Source: Magnetococcales bacterium
GTDB taxonomy: Bacteria; Pseudomonadota; Magnetococcia; Magnetococcales; Magnetaquicoccaceae
Direction of reading: 5' to 3'
Assembly (NCBI GenBank): GCA_015229095.1
Contig: JADGCE010000018.1
Location: 1 to 29,279 of the forward strand
Length of the DNA stretch: 29,279 nt
Shown here: one piece after another, positions 23,544 through 29,279 of the stretch
How positions within the stretch are numbered: position 1 is the first letter of the stretch
How the letters are laid out: each line of letters opens with the position of its first letter
The notes under the pieces: model-generated
Seen by the model: the letters and a program-made list of their open reading frames with translations, nothing else
Databases searched by the model: none
What the model was told of the DNA's origin: nothing
Made by a program: the position numbers and the translations under genes

Positions 23544-24782
23544 CTAGAACATATTTCCCAGCCAGGAGCGCATACGCTGGAAAACATTTTGCATGGACTG
23601 TCCGCCGGCTGGCATCATGTGTCTGGACAGCTCCTTTTCGCTGCGACTGGCAAACATCACCAGACCGACAGCCGTTGCATAGACGGGGCTGTTGACCACA
23701 TCGGTCAAACCGCCAATGCCCTGCGGAACGCCGCGACGCACCGGCTTGTTGAAAATTTCCTCAGCCAACTCCACCATCCCTTCGGTGATGGATGTGCCCC
23801 CCGTCAGAACGATCCCGGCAGCCAGTTGCTCCTCGAAACCGGAGCGGGTCAGCTCCCGACTGACCAGGGTGAACAGCTCTTCCACCCGGGGCTCGATAAT
23901 TTCGGCCAGAATATGCCGCCCCAGGGAACGGGCCTTGCGGTCCCCGATGCTGGGTACTTCAATGACCTCTTCCGGGTTGACCAGGGAGGAGAGGGCGCAG
24001 CCAAAACGACGCTTGATCATCTCGGCTTCCCGGGTGGGGGTCCGCAGACCGACGGCGATATCGTTGGTCAGATGGTCACCACCGATGGCCAATACGGCGG
24101 TATGCTTGATATGGCCACCGCTGAACAGGGCGATGTCTGTGGTGCCGCCGCCGATATCCAGCAGGCAGACACCCAACTCTTTCTCATCGGCCGTCAACAC
24201 CGCCTCCGCAGAGGCCAGTTGCTCCAGGATAATATCGCCCACATCCAGACCGCAACGGTTGACGCACTTGATAATATTTTGCGCCGATGCCACGGCCCCC
24301 GTGACAATATGGACCCGCGCCTCCAAACGGACACCGGACATATTGAGGGGCTGCTTGATGCCATCCTGACCGTCCAGTATATATTCCTGGGGGATGATAT
24401 GCAGTATTTCACGGTCCATGGGAATGTTGTGGGCACGGGCGGCATCCAACACCCGCTGCACGTCGTTGGCCGTCACCTCCCCATCCTTGGTGGCGACCAC
24501 GCCATTGGAGTTGCCGCTCTTGATATGCCCGCCGGCAATACCCGCATAGACCATCCGGATCTCCACACCGGCCATCATCTCCGCCTCTTCCACCGCCATG
24601 CGCATGCTCTCCACGGTGGAGTCGATGTCGATGACAACACCCTTGCGCAATCCCCGGGAGGGATGGCTGCCAACGCCGATGATGTCCAAGCGGCCATCAG
24701 TCTGCAAATCGGCGACAATACAGCAAATTTTTGTTGTGCCGATATCCAGTCCGACGATCAGATTTTGATCCTGTATGGGCAT
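23544..24782 (-). CDS. ftsA: Cell division protein FtsA
   Basis: 412 residues. FtsA is an actin-like ATPase that anchors FtsZ filaments to the inner membrane. Visible: phosphate-1 loop VGLDIGTTKICCIVADL near the N-terminus, SHPSRGLRKGVVIDI, the 1C subdomain (about 85-165), phosphate-2 loop VCLLDIGGGTTDIALF, the adenosine motif IVLTGGTSITEGMVELAEE, and a C-terminal amphipathic helix (QRMRSWLGNMF) for membrane binding. It follows ftsQ after 147 nt, an unusually long gap for this cluster. AAAGG directly abuts the ATG, so the ribosome site is poorly placed. Confidence 0.98.
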   Translation of the reverse strand: MPIQDQNLIVGLDIGTTKICCIVADLQTDGRLDIIGVGSHPSRGLRKGVVIDIDSTVESMRMAVEEAEMMAGVEIRMVYAGIAGGHIKSGNSNGVVATKDGEVTANDVQRVLDAARAHNIPMDREILHIIPQEYILDGQDGIKQPLNMSGVRLEARVHIVTGAVASAQNIIKCVNRCGLDVGDIILEQLASAEAVLTADEKELGVCLLDIGGGTTDIALFSGGHIKHTAVLAIGGDHLTNDIAVGLRTPTREAEMIKRRFGCALSSLVNPEEVIEVPSIGDRKARSLGRHILAEIIEPRVEELFTLVSRELTRSGFEEQLAAGIVLTGGTSITEGMVELAEEIFNKPVRRGVPQGIGGLTDVVNSPVYATAVGLVMFASRSEKELSRHMMPAGGQSMQNVFQRMRSWLGNMF

Positions 24783-24929
24783 CCTTTGTCCATTTGAAGG
24801 AGATTATGTGAAGCCGGCTGTGCGGGCCACAGCACCCGACGACGCAGGCACGACCGAGACCCCTGTCGCCTGTTCTCCCTTTTACACTAACTGCCCTGCC
24901 GACGAAAGGGATGATAAACGGCAAAACCA

Positions 24930-25616
24930 TTAAAGGGCAAAACGCACCATGGCCTTGCCGGGAATGCGCAGCTCAACTTGCCGCACCTTGCGGTCCAGCA
25001 CGGCATATTGTTCTTGCAATCGTCTCAACAATTCCAATTCTTGATCAGTACGCTGGGAAAACAACAACTTTACTCCCTGTTTGGTATACAATATCCAGCG
25101 TCCACCCGGTATACCCACCGCCTCGGAAATGCGGTTACGCAACCAGGCATGCCTGCCCAACAGGTTGATCAACCACACCACTTGCGCCTCTTTTTCCTCT
25201 CCCGGAGCGGCCACGATAATGGGCAGCATCAGCGGATCGCTCTTTTCCAGAGGCTTGATGGTCGCTCCATGTTCATCCACCAAAAAGAGACGCCCCTCCT
25301 CCCGAACCATCCCCACCGCCACCCGTTCCACGACACGAATCAGCATGGTGGAAGGAAATTGCCGTTTGACGTGGACGGAACGAACCCACGGCAAACGGGC
25401 CATTCGGGCCTGCACCGTTTTTGGGCTGACGGCCAGCAAATTGTTGCCCTTGAGCAGGCCCGCAGCTTCCGTCGCCGCATCGACCGGCGTGCTCACCAGA
25501 CCGGAGATCTGCAACTCCTGCAGGGGAAACCAGCCGGGTTTGTTTACCTCATGCCAAACCAGAATGCTCCCCAGAAACAGGACAATGATCGTGAGTAAGG
25601 CGATTTGTTTGCGCAC
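24930..25616 (-). CDS. ftsQ: Cell division protein FtsQ
   Basis: 228 residues from a GTG at 25616. FtsQ is a bitopic inner-membrane divisome protein. One membrane helix lies at about 5-22, then a POTRA domain at about 30-100 (LQELQISGLVSTPVDAATEAAGL, VHVKRQFPSTMLIRVVERVAVG) and the FtsQ/DivIB domain to the end (LFLVDEHGATI). The start codon directly follows the ddl stop, with no intervening base. The cytosolic tail is only a few residues long, shorter than in many family members. Confidence 0.95.
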   Translation of the reverse strand: MRKQIALLTIIVLFLGSILVWHEVNKPGWFPLQELQISGLVSTPVDAATEAAGLLKGNNLLAVSPKTVQARMARLPWVRSVHVKRQFPSTMLIRVVERVAVGMVREEGRLFLVDEHGATIKPLEKSDPLMLPIIVAAPGEEKEAQVVWLINLLGRHAWLRNRISEAVGIPGGRWILYTKQGVKLLFSQRTDQELELLRRLQEQYAVLDRKVRQVELRIPGKAMVRFAL

Positions 25617-26612
25617 TTATGGATCCCGTGTGGCCCCCGCCAAAAGCCGTTCCGCCAGGGCATCGAACGATACCCCGGCGGCGGCGGCCGCCTTGGGTGC
25701 CAGGCTGGTCTCTGTCAGGCCCGGTATGGTATTGATCTCCAACACCCAGGCACACCCCTCCCGGTCGACGATCATATCCACCCGGTATAGCCCCCGGCAG
25801 TTTAGCAACGCGCCAGCCGCCAATCCAGTCTCCACGGCTTTCTGGATTTCCTGGGGTGAGAGGCTTTCCGTGGGAACCAGATAACGGGTACGTCCTGGGG
25901 TATATTTATTCAAATAATCGTAAAATCCCTCTGTGGGACAAATCTCAATCAGGGGCAACGGCTCCCCGTCAAGGATGGAGAGGGTCACCTCCGTACCGAC
26001 AATTGTTTGTTCCAACAAAATCTCGACCGTACTCTCCACCGCTTCCCCGCCGGGAGGGACGGCCGCCATCGCGGCGGCGGCCAAGGCGGTGGCCAACCCG
26101 GAAATCTGGGCAACCGGCTGGATACCCACACTGGAACCGGCTGAAGAGGGTTTGACAAACAGCTCCTTGCCCGCCCAACGGTCTGCCAACGCCTCCACCA
26201 TGCGGGTCAACGGCTCCATCGACACCTGGCCCCGGGAGAGGGTGACCGGAATCTCCTGCCAAGCCGGGGTGGGAATCCGGGCACTTTGGAAAAGGCGTTT
26301 GCTGAGGGCCTTGTTCATGCACAACGCCGAAGCCGTCACCCCGGAACCGGAGTAGGGAATACCCATGATTTCCAACAGCCCCTGCACCGTGCCATCCTCT
26401 CCCCAGGGACCGTGCAAGGCGATCACCGCCACATCAATGGCATGTTCCAACAGGCGGGCGGGCAACTCTCTGCCGGCCTGGGTGTCCAGAGGCACCACCG
26501 GCAGGCCCAAACGCTGGTAGGCGGCCACCAGTGCTGCACCGCTGCGCAGGCTTATCGCCCGTTCTGTGGAGGAACCTCCCAGCAGTACGGCAATTTTTTT
26601 GTTTTTGTCCAC
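25617..26612 (-). CDS. ddl: D-alanine-D-alanine ligase
   Basis: 331 residues from a GTG at 26612, 2 nt after murB. It joins two D-Ala with ATP for the peptidoglycan pentapeptide. ATP-grasp features: N-terminal AVLLGGSSTERAISLRSG, ALHGPWGEDGTVQGLLEIMGIPYSGSGV, the ATP-binding loop FVKPSSAGSSVGI, and the metal/product region LEINTIPGLT near the C-terminus. Length and motifs match the DdlB type found inside dcw clusters. Translation is probably coupled to murB and ftsQ. Confidence 0.97.
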   Translation of the reverse strand: MDKNKKIAVLLGGSSTERAISLRSGAALVAAYQRLGLPVVPLDTQAGRELPARLLEHAIDVAVIALHGPWGEDGTVQGLLEIMGIPYSGSGVTASALCMNKALSKRLFQSARIPTPAWQEIPVTLSRGQVSMEPLTRMVEALADRWAGKELFVKPSSAGSSVGIQPVAQISGLATALAAAAMAAVPPGGEAVESTVEILLEQTIVGTEVTLSILDGEPLPLIEICPTEGFYDYLNKYTPGRTRYLVPTESLSPQEIQKAVETGLAAGALLNCRGLYRVDMIVDREGCAWVLEINTIPGLTETSLAPKAAAAAGVSFDALAERLLAGATRDP

Positions 26613-26614
26613 GG

Positions 26615-27610
26615 TCAGCTCGCCTGAAAATGGGAAGAAAGATGGTTGTTTGGAGCGTCGTCCGCAACCAGACCGGACGGCGCCACGATGCCGATCTCCA
26701 AGGCCAATACCCCCCCCCCAGCCTGGCAGACCCGTTCGCGGATGCGGTCTATGAGCAGCCGCACATCACGGGAGCTGGCACCTCCCCGGTTTACTAAAAA
26801 ATTACAATGTTTTTCGGATACTTGCGCCTGACCAGACCACGCCCCCCGGAGGCCCGCTGCCTCAATCCACTGCCAAGCCTTGGGGCCTTCGGGAGGGTTT
26901 TTAAAGGTGCTGCCCGCCGAAGGAAAGGCCAGGGGCTGACTCTGCCGCCGTTGTCGATTCAGGTGTCGCATCCGTTCCCGAATGGCATCTGGATCTCCTC
27001 GCTGCAGGCGGAACCGCCCCGACAAAAAGATCCAGTCCGGGGGAATGCGGGTGCTGCGATAACCCATGCCCAACTGCTGCAGTGGCAGGGTATGCGGGTT
27101 GCCCTCTCCATCCAGCAGCGTACACTCCAGCAAACCATCCCGCACCTCTCCCCCATAGGCCCCCGCATTCATGCGCAGAGCCCCACCGACGCTGCCAGGA
27201 ATGCCGCCCAAAAATTCCAGGCCGGTCAGGCCATGGCTGCGGGCAAAATGGGCCAGGGCGCGGGTGCCGGCCCCCGCCTCGGCCTGGAGCAACACCCCAT
27301 CCTCCTCCGCAGAGGCGGCGGGGAGAAGGGTGATACGGTTCATGTGGCGCGTCAGGTCCAAGACTACTCCATCAAATCCATTATCGTCAACCAACAAATT
27401 GCTGCCGCCCCCCAATAGCAGTCGGGGCAATCCCGTCGGCCAGGAGAGCAGGAGCTGTTGCAATTCAACGGGCGTTGTCGGCTGCAGCAGCCAGCGGGCT
27501 GGACCGCCGATCCGCCACGTGGTATGTGCCGACAACAACAGACCTTCCTGTACCGGCTGCCTGACTCTGGCGATCCACGCTTCGTTTTGTTGGTTCTGCC
27601 TGGGATTCAT
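26615..27610 (-). CDS. murB: UDP-N-acetylenolpyruvoylglucosamine reductase MurB
   Basis: 331 residues. MurB is the FAD enzyme that reduces UDP-GlcNAc-enolpyruvate to UDP-MurNAc with NADPH. FAD motifs: TTWRIGGPARWLLQP, LLLGGGSNLLVDDNGF and FLGGIPGSVGGALRMNAGAYGGE. The active-site block PSAGSTFKNP and the C-terminal LEIGIVAPSGL are present, and the substrate loop fits the shorter (type II) MurB. It lies between murC (15 nt) and ddl (2 nt) on the same strand. Confidence 0.97.
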   Translation of the reverse strand: MNPRQNQQNEAWIARVRQPVQEGLLLSAHTTWRIGGPARWLLQPTTPVELQQLLLSWPTGLPRLLLGGGSNLLVDDNGFDGVVLDLTRHMNRITLLPAASAEEDGVLLQAEAGAGTRALAHFARSHGLTGLEFLGGIPGSVGGALRMNAGAYGGEVRDGLLECTLLDGEGNPHTLPLQQLGMGYRSTRIPPDWIFLSGRFRLQRGDPDAIRERMRHLNRQRRQSQPLAFPSAGSTFKNPPEGPKAWQWIEAAGLRGAWSGQAQVSEKHCNFLVNRGGASSRDVRLLIDRIRERVCQAGGGVLALEIGIVAPSGLVADDAPNNHLSSHFQAS

Positions 27611-27625
27611 GGGGTTGTCTGCCGC

Positions 27626-29044
27626 TCAGGCGCATTCCGGTCCGGCAAAATGGCGGGCCTTTTTCGTGATGCTGCCTGCTCCCAGAAAAACCACCACATC
27701 CCCCTGTTGCAGCATCGCTTCCAACTCGGCATGGCCTTGGCTCAGGAGATCGCCATCTGGCAGTGGGCCGGTTGGGACACCGCTTTCTGCTTGAATGCCT
27801 GCCAACAAATGTGCCCGCATCGCGGCGGGGGAAAAATCGGGCAGCGGCTCCTCTCCGGCCGGATGGATATGATCCACCAGAACCAGATCGGCATCTTGGA
27901 AACAGCGCAAAAATTCGGCAAGCAGCGCGTGGACCCGGCTGTAGCGGTGGGGCTGAAAGATGGCGACCAACCGTCTCTGTCGGCCAAATTTTTCCCTGGC
28001 ACCCTGCAGGGTGGCGGCAATTTCAATGGGATGATGGGCATAGTCATCGATGATGGCCCGTTCCGGGTCGTTGCGCAAAATATCAAAACGCCGTCGCACC
28101 CCCTTGTATTGATCCAGTGCCTGATCGATGGTCGACCAGGGAATTTCCAACTCCATGGCCACGGCGACAGCCGCCAAGGCATTGCTGACATTGTGTCGAC
28201 CGGGCAGGGAGAGTCCCACCTCCCCCAACGGGCTGTACGTGCCCAGGTTGGGATCCCGACGGTTGACCTGAAAACGGGTGCGTTCCCCATCACGGCGGAT
28301 GTTCACAGCCTGCAAATCGGCACCTTCCTGAAGGCCATAGGTGATCACCCGTTTGTCGGTGAGCCGGGGGACCATGGCGGCCACCTCCGGATGGTCCAGG
28401 CAGAGCACGGCCAATCCATAAAAGGGTATCTTTTCCACAAAGCTCATGAAGGCCTGGCGCACGGCATCAAAGCTGCCATAATTTTCAAGATGTTCCGGAT
28501 CCATGTTGGTGACGACGGCAATGATGGGAAACAGCTTGAGAAAAGAGCCATCGCTTTCGTCCGCTTCGGTTACCATAAAATCCCCGTGTCCCAGACGGGC
28601 GTTGCTGTTGAACGCCTTGACGATACCGCCATTGACCACGGTCGGATCCATGCCGGCCTTGCCCAGCAGGGTGGCCACCATGGAAGTGGTGGTGGTTTTG
28701 CCGTGGGTTCCCGCGATGGCGATGCCATACTTGATGCGCATCAACTCGGCCAGCATCTCGGCGCGGCGGGCAATGGGAATGCGCCGACGACGGGCGGCCT
28801 GTAATTCGGGATTGTTGAAGGTGACTGCCGAGGAGTGAACCACCACATCGACATCCCGGACATTCTCCTCGGCATGTCCCAGATAAAGGGTGGCTCCCAT
28901 CGCCCGCAGACGTTGCACAGAGGCATTGTCCGACAGATCCGAGCCAGAAATCCGGTAGCCCAGGTTGAGCAACACCTCGGCAATGCCGCTCATGCCGATG
29001 CCACCGATACCAACAAAATGCAGTGTGCGGATCTTTTCGTACAT
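27626..29044 (-). CDS. murC: UDP-N-acetylmuramate-L-alanine ligase MurC
   Basis: 472 residues, normal length. MurC adds the first L-Ala to UDP-MurNAc using ATP. The N-terminal nucleotide-sugar loop is VGIGGIGMSGIAEVL, the ATP loop is AGTHGKTTTT (about 111-120), and the Mur ligase blocks TEADESDGSFL, VVTNMDPEHLENYG, GRHNVSNALAA and DDYAHHPIEI are all intact. The ATG at 29044 has AAGGG about 12 nt upstream. It is the first dcw gene in the window; murG and others would be expected beyond the right edge. Confidence 0.98.
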   Translation of the reverse strand: MYEKIRTLHFVGIGGIGMSGIAEVLLNLGYRISGSDLSDNASVQRLRAMGATLYLGHAEENVRDVDVVVHSSAVTFNNPELQAARRRRIPIARRAEMLAELMRIKYGIAIAGTHGKTTTTSMVATLLGKAGMDPTVVNGGIVKAFNSNARLGHGDFMVTEADESDGSFLKLFPIIAVVTNMDPEHLENYGSFDAVRQAFMSFVEKIPFYGLAVLCLDHPEVAAMVPRLTDKRVITYGLQEGADLQAVNIRRDGERTRFQVNRRDPNLGTYSPLGEVGLSLPGRHNVSNALAAVAVAMELEIPWSTIDQALDQYKGVRRRFDILRNDPERAIIDDYAHHPIEIAATLQGAREKFGRQRRLVAIFQPHRYSRVHALLAEFLRCFQDADLVLVDHIHPAGEEPLPDFSPAAMRAHLLAGIQAESGVPTGPLPDGDLLSQGHAELEAMLQQGDVVVFLGAGSITKKARHFAGPECA

Positions 29045-29212
29045 AGTGGTGCTTTACCCTTCAATGTTGCAGAACGTGACCGCCGGGTGTGGCCGGTCGC
29101 CAATGGATGGGGAGAGTGCGCTTTCCGTCCGTCGCTTGCAAGGATGGATCGACGGAAAACAGGGGTGGCATGGTGTACCAACCCTTGGCCTGGATCATCG
29201 TTTCGGCCAAAA
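29045..29212. other. Non-coding region upstream of murC
   Basis: No convincing gene is visible in this stretch. It includes an inverted repeat TTTCCGTC (29122-29129) / GACGGAAA (29151-29158). The interruption between murC and whatever lies upstream, together with the hairpins to its right, suggests that murC may have its own promoter here, but I cannot point to a clear -35/-10 pair. Confidence 0.3.
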
Positions 29213-29279
29213 CGGGGGCTTTGCCCCCGGCCCCACCAGGGGCTTTGCCCCTGGACCCCACCAGGGGGATAATCCCCCT
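29213..29279. repeat. Three tandem GC-rich palindromes (REP-like), running to the window end
   Basis: Three adjacent hairpins: CGGGGGC-TTT-GCCCCCG (29213-29229), CCAGGGGC-TTT-GCCCCTGG (29236-29254) and AGGGGGAT-A-ATCCCCCT (29263-29279), separated by short spacers containing CCCCA. The first two share the same GGGGC-TTT-GCCCC core. Similar dispersed intergenic palindromes occur in many high-GC proteobacteria. The array may continue beyond the window. Confidence 0.8.

Noticed and set aside
23523..24797. 424-residue + strand frame opposite ftsA
   Set aside because: FtsA is full length and conserved on the minus strand; the + frame is a shadow.
1..29279. CRISPR arrays, tRNA or rRNA genes, insertion sequences, prophage or defence genes
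   Set aside because: I looked for direct-repeat arrays, tRNA-like cloverleaf ends, transposase or integrase motifs and found none; the genes are mainly housekeeping.

Overview
The window looks like the chromosome of a Gram-negative proteobacterium of moderately high GC. It carries outer-membrane lipid and lipoprotein genes (lpxC, lnt), a proteobacterial ntrYX pair preceded by a DUF4390 gene, and the 3' half of a dcw (division and cell wall) cluster. The octapeptide-repeat protein at the left edge, together with this mix of proteobacterial order and a 7TM-HD protein between phoH and ybeY, reminds me of Magnetococcia-like Alphaproteobacteria. That placement is an inference from memory and was not tested.

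Left region (1-6027, mostly + strand): the 3' end of a large LTxxQVxx octad-repeat protein with a strong terminator; a small His-rich membrane protein on the minus strand; a flavin split-barrel protein; a DegT/DnrJ-type aminotransferase homologue that seems to have lost its PLP lysine and overlaps ligA; ligA (NAD-dependent DNA ligase); and a small secreted coiled-coil protein.

Central region (6077-15615, minus strand): a compact, probably co-transcribed run, in transcription order: cyclic-nucleotide-binding-domain protein, DUF523/TudS-like protein, rsmD, coaD, miaB, phoH, a 7TM-HD (PgpH-like) phosphodiesterase, ybeY, lnt and a 37-residue membrane peptide. Most neighbours overlap or are only a few bases apart. 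The themes are rRNA/tRNA maturation, cofactor synthesis and envelope. A Crp/Fnr regulator (15775-16470, +) diverges from the head of this run.

Right-centre region (16490-21809, minus): lpxC, then a DUF4390 gene with a ten-A tract at its 5' end, then ntrY and ntrX. The NtrX AAA+ domain lacks GAFTGA and the Walker B glutamate.

Right region (22179-29279, minus): murC-murB-ddl-ftsQ-ftsA-ftsZ in canonical dcw order, closed by two hairpin terminators behind ftsZ. About 0.4 kb separates ftsZ from lpxC. The window ends in three tandem GC-rich hairpins upstream of murC.

Most of the window is housekeeping DNA. The items most worth a second look are the lysine-less DegT homologue coupled to ligA, the degenerate NtrX ATPase, the poly-A tract that could frameshift the DUF4390 lipoprotein, the HTH-less cyclic-nucleotide-binding protein at the head of the ten-gene run, and the octad-repeat protein with its embedded variant octads.
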